64,000 nucleotides of DNA from Promerops cafer (taxonomy: Eukaryota; Chordata; Aves; Passeriformes; Nectariniidae), in NCBI GenBank assembly GCA_013398275.1, contig VZSE01005034.1, forward strand, positions 2,279,602 to 2,343,601, written 5' to 3'. Shown one piece after another: positions 14,101 through 26,595 of this stretch. The position numbers were made by a program, and so were the translations under genes. The notes beneath the pieces are model-generated. The model saw only the letters and a list, made by a program, of their open reading frames with translations. It had not been told where the DNA came from and did no database searches. The stretch's first letter is position 1. Every line of letters begins with the position of its first letter.

Positions 14101-15766
14101 GTTGGTGTATCTTGCCCAGGTTTATAATCAGGTTAATAGCTCTGACGTGGCCAGTTAAATTCATTAAAGACCCTGAAGAGCATTATGAAGCATATAAATA
14201 GGCCAAGGGGACCCATGAATTCTTTCTGAAATGTTTTATTTTTTTGAAATGTGTTATAGAGATTATAATCTCTGCCTTTTATCAGATACCTTATAAAATA
14301 TTAGTTTTCCTTGCTTAAGATTAGCTTTTAGCATCAATTTTCTTCATGCAGCTTTCTTCCCAAGCAAGCCAACTGCAAATTCCCAAAAGCTTCTGATGAA
14401 CAGCAGCTGGCAAATAATCTTTTTCTGTGCCATTTCTTCCTGTAAATTGAAGGAAGGGAAGAAACTGTGCACCCACAGGTAGATGTGTATGTTCATTAGA
14501 ATCAGGTATAAGACCTCTGGTTTTTTAAAACTGGAAGGTGGCTGGCTTGCTCACTTGACAAAGCTTAGTTTTTCTACATCATCATTTGCCTATTACTGGG
14601 AAGCAAAAACATGGGAAATTAAGAACTTAGATGTTTCTGGTTTTGTAGGTTTTAGGACAGCAACTGCCATGTTTCCAGGAATGAAAACTCAATGACTGTA
14701 ATCTGGAATTACCTGCCAGCAGGATATACTATTTGTTTTCAAGCTAAAAGCTGTTAGTGAGCACAACTCTGTTTAATGTACTCTGGTTTTTGAAGCTTCT
14801 GAAACTCATTTATAACTTGGGAAGGGAACCCAGAAGGAGGGAAGGTTCTTGGTTTCGGATGTTTTTATATATATACAAAAGGCAAATCCCAGCTTTATCA
14901 GCCACTTACAAACTGAGTTAAAATATGTTCTCTACAAAAAAGCAATTTCCTCTAGCCAATAAATCTTCAGACCTTTTTTCTTGCTCTTTCAGCTTATGAC
15001 TTTATCTTAAAGGGTTTCAAAAGTGCAGCTCCCCAGGACCTCTCCTGCTTCTTTTTTTATGCTGTTTAGTGCTTCAGAGGAGAAAATATGATCTTGGTTA
15101 TCCAGAGGTTGGATTGGAGATTTCTAAAACTCCAAATAATCTTTGTTATTTTTTAGTTCTTCTATTATCAAGAGCTCACCAGTGATTTCATCATTCTTTT
15201 TAACACACTCTTTTCTCTTGTTACTGCCTAGAGTGAGAACATCAGAAATGTCAGGTTTTCCTGGCCAATGGATTTTGGTGAAGACAAAAAAAGCAGAGTT
15301 CATCTGGATTTTCAGAGGTCTCTAATTCAAGATTGTAACAATGTAAACACACAATTCATGGATATTTTCTGTAAGAAATTGTCACATATTGAAGTTTAAA
15401 ATAAAGTCAGCAAAATATGATATTTCTTTGATTTGATTTAGAAGTCTGACTATAAAGATACAATGCTGGGGGAAAGCTTGTATACAGTCACTCATTAACC
15501 TATATTGACTCTTACACTGAATCCTTTCATGTCTGGTGTTTCTATAAAAGCTGCAGCTGTCAGCCAGAATTTGGGAGGGAACTACTGCATTCACAAATGT
15601 GCCTACAAAGAGCTCTCAAAGTGTTTTTCCACTGCTAAACCTACTACAGAATGTGTTTGTGAGACTCTTTTTAAAGTCAAATCATCCATTCCTGCCTTCC
15701 TCTCTCAAAACAAACATGACCCAGAGCTACAACAGAAAGCCAGGATTTTCAGTGTCAGAAGACTAC

Positions 15767-15786
15767 AAAAAAAAAAAAAAAAAAAA
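15767..15786 (+). repeat. A20 homopolymer
   Basis: An uninterrupted run of 20 A. No retroposed gene body is recognisable on its 5' side. Confidence 0.9.
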
Positions 15787-16115
15787 GACAATCAAAGTCT
15801 TGTATTCTGGGGTTCTGAGTCCAGTGTTCCTATTCCCATTTTGCACCCTTACAAATGCAGCCATCTACAATGAAAACACTTGTAAATACGTTTTGGAGCA
15901 AACAGTCCAGGTACTTCTGTATTAAAATGCCACAAACCTGAGGAGTCCCAGTCCTCCGTGCCAGTGCAGTGGGCTTTCAGGGACTGACTCCAAGCACGAT
16001 CACTGCCTGGGTGCAAGTGTATCCCTTCTAGCTAGAAGCTCATACATGCAGCTAAGCAAACGTGGTGTAACGCAGAGCGTCTCCAAGGGGAAGCGTAAAG
16101 GAAGCGCGCCAGTAC

Positions 16116-16311
16116 CTTCTGAATGCCGGCAGTGGACTCCAGGACGTTGTTCTCCGAGCCGTTGCTCCTGTTGATCATCCGCCACATCTGGGAATACATG
16201 CTGTCCCTCTCGAAGGGGTTCATCCCTTTCACCCGCACGTGCTCGTACACTGCCGAGTCCAGGACGGTGCCATAAGGAATATCCGTCTGCCTTGAGAGAT
16301 CCTGGAGAGAC
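16116..16311 (-). CDS. GRID2: GRID2 exon encoding the first part of ligand-binding half S2 (about residues 666-731)
   Basis: This 196-bp exon supplies the last base of the split glutamine codon, then 65 residues from SLQDLSRQTDIPYGTVLDSA to NNVLESTAGIQK, and exits in phase 0. It encodes the extracellular S2 linker and first S2 helices, including the conserved YGTVLDSAVYEH and NPFERDSMYSQMWRMI stretches. Two overlapping N-glycosylation sequons (NRS, NGS) lie in MINRSNGSENN. Both splice sites look weak. The acceptor reads ACAACGAAG with its pyrimidine tract set back from the AG, and the donor is GTACTG. The exon length is not a multiple of three, so skipping would shift the frame. Reading through the donor gives 27 more codons to a TAG at 16032-16034. 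The next exon, with the ligand-contacting aspartate (D742) and M4, is beyond the window. Confidence 0.96.
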
Positions 16312-17440
16312 CTTCGTTGTTGGGGAGGAAAAAGAGACATTAAAGGGGGACTTGAATTCACATTTTCGAGAGGAAGGAGCTGCAGGCAAACAAAGGGCGA
16401 CACAGAGGAAGACAGGTGTCGTGTCACTGTCTGCTGTTGTTTTGTTGTCTTTTGTTTTCCTTAATTTTTTTCTTAAAAGATAAAGCAACACTGACTTTTT
16501 TTAGGATTTAAGACACAAAGAGGAATATGAAGAAAAAGGAAGGGGTGGAAAAAGTGAAAATGGATGAAAAAAGAACAGAAGGAGCAAGAGGATGCTGGGA
16601 AATGCCAAGCTCCTTTGAGCAGGGGTGAGGGAGAGGCAGGGAGCGTTGGAATCCCACAGAAGTTGGGTACCTGCCTACAGTGCAAACACACACCCTGCTG
16701 TGAGGAGCTGGTGGCAGCATCAGAACTCAGGAAATCCAGCCCAGAGCACCTGGCTGAGCACCTCTGTGTGCTCCTGGGTTACACTGTGCGGGGCAGTTTG
16801 GTGAGGGTGCTCCTCCACTTAACTGTGCATCCATCTCCTAGGTCACAACCTGTATTATTTTCAGCTATAGGAATATTTCTGTTGTACTTTCATGAACTGC
16901 TTTTTCATCATATTTTCATGTTATCATCATGTTATTTAGTCTAATAAATTTGTTCTGCTTTACATGTTATCTAGTGTTCCCCTTCTCTATAAACCAAAAG
17001 AAATAAACCATTTCAGAAGTTTCTAAAGCATCCCAAATGGGGTTTGGTCAACCAAACTTGCTTTGAACTTAAAAACTGTATATTAGAACCATTTAAAGTT
17101 TCCTTACCTCTTGACTTTTATTTTCCTTTCCTGTAGAATTGCTCTCCTGTACCTTTGATTCTTTAATGGCACTCATTAAAATTTCAAAATAACTACTGCA
17201 ATACGTCTACTGCTTAAAACCCATTGCAGCTTTCCCAGCACAAATTAACTGTGTATAAACTGCACAAATCTAGTGGATGACACATAAGGACAATCAAGGA
17301 GCTCAATGCTGTCTTAAAGAAAGCAATAGCAAATTCTAAAAGCTTATTGCAGATACAGAAAATGCAAATAGCAATGCAGGAAACTCATCAAATTCCAAGC
17401 TGTATTTTTGAAAAATGTAAATATGAAGGCTAGTGAAAAT

Positions 17441-17462
17441 GGCCCTATGGGGCCCTATGGGG
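17441..17462. repeat. GGCCCTATGG perfect 10-bp tandem doublet
   Basis: Two adjacent identical 10-mers are followed by GGCGGGGG, a short GC-rich patch in AT-rich intron. No function is evident. Confidence 0.85.
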
Positions 17463-18459
17463 CGGGGGTTGGAAAAAATGAAATTCTTAGGTGTTGTGAG
17501 GATGGCACTGAAGAAAACAGTAATGACATCTCACAGGATATGAATGCCACGAACAAAACAGAAAGCAGGAAAAGAAGAAATCAATAGAGATCAACAGCAA
17601 GGGTTTAGACGTTAGCTAAGTAAAAAAGAAATCCTTTGAAATTTAGACATATGGGCTCAGAAAAACATGGACCAAGAGCTAAATTCTAGTCAGATAACAT
17701 ATAGTAATTACAAGGAAGAGATAAATGTAATTGTGAGGAGTAAATAACTTATGGTATTAAAAACTCTCAAAATCATTTCACTTTCTCCAACAAGACTGCA
17801 TTCCTTTTTAACAGAGAACCTGCACAGAATCTGTACGTGTATGGAATCATCAAAGGTGAGATGCTACATGTAACATTTCCTGAAACCAAGTGTATTGGTC
17901 TTCTACCAGAGGACCAAGGCATGCCCTGTTCTATGAGGAAAAAATATGAGACTGGTAGACTAAGGCATCAGGACAATAAGTACTGTGGTTAGTTTGCAAC
18001 TGAATAGTAAAAAAAAAATAATTATTAAGTCCAGATAAAAACCCAGGAGTTCTGAAAGATTAAATATAAAATGGCTGAGCTGTAAGCAAAAATGTGAAAC
18101 CTCTTTACAGCCACTGAGTGAAAGGAAAGCAGTAAATATTTTAAAAAGCGGCAGTCAGGGGAATTATGAAAGTAAGCTACCTAGGTCATGTGCTTCAGTT
18201 TAATAAACATACTGAAAAAAGGATTAATACAATTTTAAAGGTCAGTCCTGAAGTCTAGACATAGGCACCAGGTAGGTTTCTCCAGGGAAAGCAAGTCTAT
18301 CATCTATAACACTTTGAAATCACTAAAAAACCCCCTAAGAATTTCAAAAAGAACTTCTCACCAAACAATATACAGACGGTGGAAGCATGGACAATCTTCA
18401 AAGGAGGAGTTTAGAAACATTTCCTAGCAACTCTGGGTAGCATTAGAAATAGGCAGAGT

Positions 18460-19440
18460 GGATGCTCTCAAGGGATTTCAAGGGTAACAAGAACAGCTTT
18501 TGCAGAGCTAAAAGGCTGAACAAGAAGAGTGTGACCCTGTGGATGGGGACAGCAGTCATGGCTAGAGCTGAGGCACTCGATGCCTGCATTGCCCTACTCT
18601 TCCTCACCAAGGCCTCCCAGGCCTTTGTGACTACAGGCAGGGTTCAAGAAGGCAATGAATAACGAGCAGCAGGTTGTCAGGTAAATCCCAACCAGGCAAG
18701 GCAGGGATTGATTGGGATCACTAGATCCATAGAAGTCAGAGTGTGCTGAGAAAGCTGGCCCATATGTCCTTGCGAGGCCACCTGCTTAATTCTTAAAAAG
18801 GGGAAGGAGGCTAAGAGAGATCCCTTGCTACAGGAGAAAGAAAATATCCAGACTATATTAAGAAAGTGAAAAAAGAAGATTCATGGAATCACTGCTGATT
18901 GTCCAACCTCATGGAGAGAGTCCTCTCAGCACATTTCTGAGCACATGAAGGGAAAGCAGCTGACTGGCAGCACTCAACATTGACTCACCAAAAGTAAGCC
19001 ATGCCTGACCAATTTGGTTGCCTTCTACACTAAAATTTCTTCATTTGTGGACAAGACCGCCTGCCACAATATTCTTGTATCCAGAGGAGGTCATTAGGTA
19101 CAGCCGTGTGGGAAAGCAGATTTGAAAAATTCCCAATGGGGTTGTCATGTTCACGGCATATCTCACCTGCTAACAGCTGCCCCAGAGGTCCAACCTGGGA
19201 CACGTCTTTACCAATGACTTGGAGGAGGTAAGCAAGCACCCTCCTGTCAAGTTTGCAGATGACATGACACGGAGGGACCAGCCACCTGCTCAAGGACAGG
19301 CTGAAGTTCAGTGGGGCCTAGAAAGGCTGGAGGAGTGGGGTGTGAATTTCAGCAAGGACAAATACAGAGCTCTGTACCTGGGGATGAATAAAACCCTGCA
19401 ACAACCAGGCTGAGCACAGCGCTGCAGAAAGGCACCCTGG
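18460..19440 (+). mobile_element. Degenerate CR1 LINE fragment with reverse-transcriptase remnants
   Basis: Translated pieces match the ORF2 reverse transcriptase of avian CR1 elements, in order but broken by stops, frameshifts and deletions. Near 18925-19035 one frame reads SEHMKGKQLTGSTQH, a stop, then LTKSKPCLTNLVAFY. At 19207-19395 another reads TNDLEEV, then the polymerase-box FADD motif, then RLEEWGVNFSKDKYRALYLG. The stretch between these normally spans over 100 codons and is much shorter and scrambled here. The part from 18460 to about 18880 (VTLWMGTAV..., ASQAFVTTGR...) fits the region upstream of the catalytic core less surely. The element is dead and antisense to GRID2. Confidence 0.75.
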
Positions 19441-22249
19441 TAGGCAGCAGTGGGCCTTGCTGAGAGCTTCTCCTTATTTTACCATTAGGCAAAGTGTTGT
19501 GCAAAGTGCTGACAGTCTGTCTATCTGTCAAAAGCATCACTGATGAAAGGCACTAGATAAATACAGCATACTGTTTTCATCCATTCTGTTACTGCTGCTG
19601 CCGCCAGTACATTCCTGTAATCAACTGGCAGCACTCAGCAGTGCAATGAGCTGTCACAAGATGCATACTGCAATGTCCTGTAATTGTTATTTGTCATACT
19701 AGAAAAGTGTACAAAAAGTATTCATCCAGTCTCTAATTTCTAGTGACAACACTTAGTAAAATTGCAATCATTGCTTTACAAGACTCTGTATAGCCATATA
19801 ATTTCTAATATAACAAGCAACAAAGCATTTTTTGGATATATTATTGCTAATCAGGATACAATTGACAGGTGAAGCTGCTGCCAAAAATCAGTTAAAAACA
19901 GCGCAAAAGAAAAAGAGCTCCTGTGTATATCTTGTGGCTATAAAAGCAACTTTGTTATTTTCAGAAGGGCAAACGAGCCCAAGACATGAGCTATTAGTCT
20001 TGATGTGTACTACAGTCAGGTATGGGAAGCAAACAGGCTGAGAAGCAAGTGTGCTATCACACACAAAGGCACCACCAGCAGGGAAATAACAAGGAGAAGA
20101 ATTATGTCGATGCCTTCAGGAAGGCATGTTGTAGTTGCCATGTCTGGCATTAACTGGAGTCTGCAGTGCCTCACTGTCAGATGTGCTATCCTAAAGCGCA
20201 GGATGCCTCTCAGCTGCCCTACTTGCATCTTTTCGCTGTCACAGGTAAGGGTCCATGCTGAGAAAATGATGACAAGAGGACAAAAGCAAGACAAATGTAA
20301 GTGTAAACTCTATGGATGTGCTAAATGCTGTTGCTGGCAGTAACCCCAAAGTTCTGGTTCACCTGACCATATGCTGAGGAGCAAGAAAGAAGTTTGGGAG
20401 CCTTGGAGGTGTACATGTGTATACACTGCTGCATAGGCAAGCTGCAAATACAGCAAAGATCTGTCACACCTCAGTGGCTCCCTCCCCTCACACAAACATG
20501 TAAAATGGGATCATAACATATATGACCTCCTTCAGAAGCTGTTGGTTTAAATACCCACAACTCTGCCAACTATCGCTGAGACACTCAACCTAGAAGGTAC
20601 AACAAAACAAAGTACAGCAAAACAAAGAGAAATGACAACCTTTGAGAGAACTACCAGAATTATTAAACCACTGAGGTTCTTTTACAGAGAAAGAACTGCT
20701 AAAACTGCTTGGCCTCCAGCCTGGTTTATAGGTTACACAGTGGTTGGTGTACCTCTGTTCCGGGATTAAACGACTCATTCTCTTTTCAGACAAACACGTT
20801 TAATGGACATGTAAATCCTCAGCCTCACTCTGTCCCCCAGTTTCACCACACAGCTGTCACACCAGATCTCAAAATAAGGAAAAAGCACGTGTCAAGATAA
20901 TTAATTGCTACAAGGAATCCTTTGATGCCCAAATCCTGATTCCATTACCCACACTGAAATGTAATTTTTCCATAGTTCTCAGATGAACTATCTACAAAGC
21001 AAAGCACTCATCAGCCTGAGTAAGCAAATGATAATTTCAGATTTTAAAACTTTTTTCTCTTTGAATTTCTAGTTTTGAAGCTATAAGCTAATGAATGATA
21101 AAATTTGTTTAAAAACATAAAAAAAACAGATGTACTTGAAAAAAATTGGTAAAAAATAAGATACCTTTAACTGAGTTTGTATACAGACAAATTCTTCTCC
21201 TAGGGAAGTGACCATGCAGTCAGGTCATTCAGCTTATTTTTGTCTATCACTCATGCAGCATTGTGGGGAAAAATATTATGTGTAGCCTTTATGGTAAGTT
21301 TTTTTTCCTCATTGCAATTACTGGGATAATACCAATATTATCCCAGCATCAATATTATCCTAAATTAACTAGGCTAATAGAGCTCTTCTGAGGAGGAATT
21401 GAGTCATTTGAGGAAGAGTTATTAACAGATTGATATATTTTTCAGCGTTTGTTGATTTTGTTTAGTATTCTAAACCTTAATCAGGCAGCAGTTGTCAGGT
21501 CACTTTCATTTTATGGCTTAATACAAATCAGTTACTTTGCAATTTAAAAAATTATTTCTGCCTCCAGCTAAAAGAAAAACCTAGTAGGATTTGGATATTT
21601 TTCTTTCTCCAAAGCATACCCTTTTCTATAAATTCAAATCCTAGACTCAGAATTGGGTAACGTGTTCACATATGTCAGCCGAAAGTGTTAAAAAAGTACA
21701 CAGAAAAATGCTGAAAAGCAAAAAGTCAGCTTCATAAAGAAGTGACTGAATTTCTTTTTAGGTTATAAAATACCACTGAGGTCAGAGACTTGGGCGTGAA
21801 CGTATCTTTGTAAACCTGGGTTATAGATAAATTCAGGCTAGCTGTGCTAGACGTGAGTGCTGCATAGAGCTGTCTAGTCACTAAATTTTCAGCAAAAGAC
21901 AACCACTGTCATGGCCTACACTGAAGTCTTTATTTATGACTAATTCAGATAAAGCTTTCCAGTGCTCTTGAGGGGTATTTTGTTAATTTGTCTGGTTGGT
22001 TGGGTTTCTTTTTTCCCTAGGACAGTAAGGATTAATTCACAAGCAGATTAGGGCTAGGGAACAGGGCACATTAAGCCAAGGGGTCTGACTGTAGTTGGGG
22101 TGAGCTGTGGCAGAAACCTGTAATATTGCTTGCAGGCTGAACCAAGTTAAAGAGAAGATTAATGGACATGCATCAGGCAATATTTAGTTACTGTGTTCTG
22201 TGCAACCCCCTTGCAGAAATCGTGAAGTCAGTTGCACTGAGCTGTATAT

Positions 22250-22269
22250 AGAATTCCTTAAGGAATTCT
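22250..22269. repeat. 20-bp perfect palindrome
   Basis: The sequence is its own reverse complement: an AGAATTCCTT half-site followed at once by its inverse, with no spacer. No function is evident. Confidence 0.9.
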
Positions 22270-23763
22270 TAGCTTCAAGTGAATCATGGTCTAGCAAAAT
22301 GCTGTGAAAAGAATGGCTAAGAAAGAAAGACCTGCTTTCCCACTATGTCTCCATTTTTGGAGGCAGAGGTCTCACCTATCAAACAAGACACACTTGTTAT
22401 AGGATGGAGAACATAATGTGAACTTCTGATTTTACAGAAGACAAAAGATGCACACTTTCCCCCACAACATGTACAATCTAAACTCTTACACTTCCAAATT
22501 TTAGAATTGGATTAAACTTGAAACCACCTAACACCAGGCTTTCAAATGGTAAATCCTTTGACTACTTCTCTATTCACCCCGCTCCCACAACCTTCTTGCA
22601 AAATGTCAGTGCCCATGAGAAGGCGGTGACACCCTCTCCTGATCCAGAAAAACAGTGCAGTAATTTGAATAAAATCAATCTCTGCCAATGGACTCTAATT
22701 TGGTCCTAAAGGAATCATAAAACATAAAAATGTCAACACTGGCTCAGTGATGAAATTCAGAACATGAGCACCTCCTAGAAATAACACAGGACCTCCAAAT
22801 TTATTTGGCATTTACCAAGAAAAGCCACTTCTAATTACTATTAATCTATGTTGCATTTGAGACAGTGATCTAAAGATTTAAAATGCATAGAAATTATGTT
22901 TTGCTGCCACAGTGTTTTGGCACTTGAAATGCTGACTGTCTTGATTTAAATGTCATCTGCAATGTGGGTCAAGTGTGAACAAAAGATGCATCCAGGAACT
23001 ACTTTAGAACTTGAGTGCCTCTGCTCTTGATATTGCGTGTTGGCAGAAGGTGAAAAGCTGAGCTCCCAAAGGTATTAAGAGTAACCATTTCTCTGGAAAA
23101 GCAGATTTAACACCCATTCTTTTTCTTCTAGTTTATCTGAATTAATTTAAAAACTGCAAAAATTTGATTCAAGTTGAACACTGAGGCAGAGCACAAAATC
23201 CATCAGGTGAGGTTATACAGCAAAGATCTACTTTGAAACTCTGTAGGGAAAGGGAACACTTATTTCTTTAAGGGTCCTCCTTAGTGATGGACTAATGAAA
23301 TTTTGCATGCTTTGCTACTCAAAATAGAGCTCTGGATACCTTAAGGCACTGACTAGGAAGAATGGCCCAGCCTTCACACCAACTGAGCAGGGGAAGCTGC
23401 AAGAGCTCTGAACACAAACTAGCTTCATATCCAAAAGTTGAAATGCAGTAACTACCAAAGGTTTCATGGAAATGAAATGTGCTGTGGGCTGCTTGAATCC
23501 TCCTATCTTTTGTAAAAGATATCACAAGGACCATACCTACAACAATATACTGTAGTATCTGATGCTAGCTGGAAATGTGAAATGAAAAATTATTAACTAC
23601 TTCTTATATCGGTGCAAACCCACTGACTTCAATTTCTTTCATTTTTTCTGGCTTGTCTAAAGCTGACAAGCACTACTAGCAGAATCTGGATTATTTTTTT
23701 CAATGCTTATACTCATTTCCATTCTGGCCTTGAAGGCTCCCCAAGGTACAATTTCAACTGTTT

Positions 23764-23786
23764 AAAAAAAAAAAAAAAAAAAAAAA
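23764..23786 (+). repeat. A23 homopolymer
   Basis: An uninterrupted run of 23 A, followed by A/G-rich sequence. No retrocopy body is recognised upstream. Confidence 0.9.
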
Positions 23787-25378
23787 GGGAAAAAAGGAGA
23801 TCAGCTTTTTTTTTCTTTATTGCTTATTCATGTTTTCCACTTTGCAGTAATTCAGCATGATAAACAAACATCCTCTCTCTTATGTGCTGGTTTAAGTTCC
23901 AATTTTGGCAGTTTTGTAAACGAAAGTTTTATACTCACACCATAGTAAGGATAACTTCATTCCCTAATGGATACTAAACACATCTAATTACTCTATTTTT
24001 GAGCTGGAAGTGCTGTTGGAAAATGTCTGTTCTTTCATTCCAGGAGCTTTCCAGCTGCAACATTTTCTACTGAATAAAACATTTTCAGTGACTCTGCCCA
24101 TAAATAATACAGCACAAAGACCAATGTAGTCCCAACTGCACATAATAACCTCAAAATTCCACTGGGGCTTTCCTAGTGACATCCTAATAAACTGCAAGAA
24201 AAAGCTGAAGATGTATTAAATTATAGTTTGGGTATATTTTATTCTTTTTTACACATCATAAGAAAACACAGACATTTGTCACAATAATTTGAACATTTTT
24301 CTGGACTACTTCAAAACAATGAAGGGACATGATTTCAAAGCAGAATGCAGAAGCCTATTTCATTCTTGTAAGGACAAACTGAATGAGTGAATATATCATT
24401 ATAATTCATTTTGCACGTATAAATTCCCATGTTGTTTCTTCACAGTCGTTAGTCAAATTTAAATCTTTTAAAACTTAAAGAAATAAGTAAATCAACGTCC
24501 CACAGAATATCAAGATCAATGTTGACAAACAATAACACAGAATATCATCTTACTCCCACACAAATTTTGAAGGGATTATAATTGAGACTGCAGATTCAAA
24601 TGGTTGGGTTGTGTCAAAATACCCCAGCAGCATTGCATCATCTCAAAATCTGTTATTCAGAACATTAAAAAAAAAAACCAAAAAGGTAACTTGATGTAAC
24701 TGATAATACAACTGTATCAGGGGAGCTATCTTCTCATTTTCTCATGACTTGAGTCTATTTTATAAATCTCTGTCTTAGAGTTTGGAGCCCTCTACTAGAA
24801 GAAAGCGGTAAGGTTGTTACCTCAGAAAAGAAGGATAACAACCATAGAAAATTTCCAATTTGGAATGTAAGGACTGGTAAAGCCTTGGCAATTTGGTCCA
24901 TGGAACACCAACTTCTCCCTCCACCTGCGTTACCCAAGAGTCAGGACATAACCATGCACTCAAGGTTAAGTACTGCTTCTGCTCTTGGGTCCAACTTGGG
25001 CTTCAATTGCAAATGAAACTTGTCTGCTGTTGCAGATGTTTACCAGCCTATGTGAAAGCCTGGATTGGTTTTAGCACACAGAAAATCCTCACCTAGAGGA
25101 GAAGTACCTTTGTGCGAGCACAGTGACTGCTGGCACGCAGTGATGCTTGATCCTGACCTGTGAATTCACAGGAGGCCAAGGCTCCCCCTGCTCAGTCTGT
25201 GATAGTGGCTCACTGTCTCAAGGGGAATTTCAGAGAAATTTTGAAAACAGCTGAACTAGAGGCAGAAAGACCTTAGGTGATGATACACACATGTCAGGGA
25301 CTTGAATCAATCACTGGACTAGGAAAACAGAATTTTCCCTAAGGTCAGCATTGAGCCTGACTTGATGGTCAAGTTCTT

Positions 25379-25400
25379 ACCTTTCTGAAGGAAGAAATAC
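25379..25400 (-). promoter_or_regulatory. Juxtaposed acceptor/donor site in the 10-kb intron (candidate recursive or micro-exon site)
   Basis: On the transcribed strand, a good acceptor (TATTTCTTCCTTCAG) is followed after four bases (AAAG) by a strong donor (GTAAGA). It could be a cryptic 4-nt exon or a recursive-like site. This is pattern only, with no conservation information. Confidence 0.25.
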
Positions 25401-26456
25401 AGTGAAATGTACCTCTCTTCTTTAAAGTCACTCTGTGATTTTTGCAAAGAACGATATATAGGAAAGGGTAATTTTGTCACTCTCACAGACTTTCACAGAC
25501 TTGTAGGCTCAAGATTACCCTGCTATGAAAAAATGGCCAGCTGTCCCTCACCGTGCTTGTCTAGCTAATGCTTCCCTGTATTTTCTAGTCTCTGCTTTGA
25601 CCCAGGAGTGAGTATTTGAAGGTGAAGAATGTCACTGGAGCAATGGGAGCGAGGATAACTCAGCATGCAGCTAGCTGAAGGAGAGGATACTGGTGTACAA
25701 AAGGGCAGAGAGAGAGGGTAGGAGACCTAGAAAGGTTTCTGTGGAAAGATGACATGATCTTCAGAAAAAGACTGGAAAGGGTGACAGAAAGTGTTCACCA
25801 TAAAAGGGACAGGAGAAGACCAGGCCATTCATTTTCAGGAGGCATGAAACAAAGGAACAAATAGATGGAAAAAAGAGAACGACATGATCTGCTTATGTAG
25901 TAAGAGAGCACCCAGGAGCAGAAGGAGCAAAGATGACTACAGGTGAGTTTGTTACTGTTTCTTGCTGTTGACACATCTCTGCCTTGGAAGAATAGGTGAA
26001 GTCAGCTCTGGGTTCCCTATACATTGAAGAAGCACTGGATTCTTCCTGACCAAAGTGTCAGAACACAAGTATTGTGAAATACATCTGAATGGAAAGCAGA
26101 GCTGGAGAACACAGCAGCAATTTCATTTATACTTTCCTATTTCAAACACTGATACTGTGTGGCCGTCTCAAACTCAGTTGCTTCTTTCAAAATATGTATG
26201 TGTGCAAACATACATATATATGTCTGCCACAGGGAAAAGCATCTGCTAGAGGCCAACAATTCCAATCCTAACAACAAAAGTGTCTCCAGGGGGACCGACA
26301 GTCGATAGTATTTTGTTATTTTTCTAACTTTCCAGCTACTTCTCAGGAGGATAAAAATTTATTCCTGTTCTCACATTTAAGTAGAACATTTATACCCCTC
26401 TACATGTATATTTATGTTCGCCCTCCTTTCCCTTGAATCTTTCTTTATCAACTTAC

Positions 26457-26595
26457 TGGATGGAGTTCTCAATGCGTGTGATGGTGAGGAAAGCTGCTAG
26501 GTTGGCCGTGTAGGAGGAGATGACAATCAAAGCAAAAAGCCACCAGGCTCCCATCATCAGTCGGGTTGCCAGGGTTGTGTATGGAACCTCTCCTC
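26457..26595 (-). CDS. GRID2: GRID2 exon encoding end of pore loop and the M3 gate (about residues 620-666)
   Basis: This 139-bp exon completes the split glycine, then encodes 45 residues from GEVPYTTLATR to RIENSI, and leaves two bases of a glutamine codon. Entry is phase 1 and exit is phase 2. The acceptor (CTTCTTCCCCACAG) and donor (GTAAGT) are both strong. It carries M3 with the invariant ionotropic-receptor gate motif SYTANLAAF. The eighth residue of that motif, codon 26492-26494 (GCT), falls exactly at position 654 when counted from R530. That is the alanine changed to threonine in the mouse lurcher allele, which makes the channel constitutively open; here it is the normal alanine. The exon is intact, with no stop or frameshift. 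Confidence 0.97.

Larger units (their letters stand above)
1..16115 (-). other. GRID2: GRID2 intron, downstream of the S2 exon (partial)
   Basis: This is the 5' portion of the intron after the S2 exon, continuing past the window edge. It is AT-rich and carries no exon I can recognise. I looked for the expected next GRID2 segment (starting V/KYGNYAFVWD) and did not see it. It contains a solo avian ERVL LTR at about 3149-3713, an (ATAAAT)n array at 5031-5167 and a 20-base A run at 15767-15786. The rest is unique-looking sequence with only scattered short open frames. Confidence 0.85.
16312..26456 (-). other. GRID2: GRID2 intron between the M3 exon and the S2 exon (10,145 bp)
   Basis: This complete phase-2 intron runs from a GTAAGT donor to an AAG acceptor. 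It holds a degenerate CR1 LINE with reverse-transcriptase remnants (18460-19440), a 10-bp tandem GGCCCTATGG doublet at 17441-17460, a 20-bp perfect palindrome at 22250-22269 and a 23-base A run at 23764-23786. A juxtaposed acceptor/donor-like site lies near 25381. No gene is supported inside it. Confidence 0.9.

Noticed and set aside
16000..16491. 163-codon open frame overlapping the S2 exon in another frame
   Set aside because: It is a shadow of the real GRID2 exon. The exon's frame, splice phase and homology fix the other reading.
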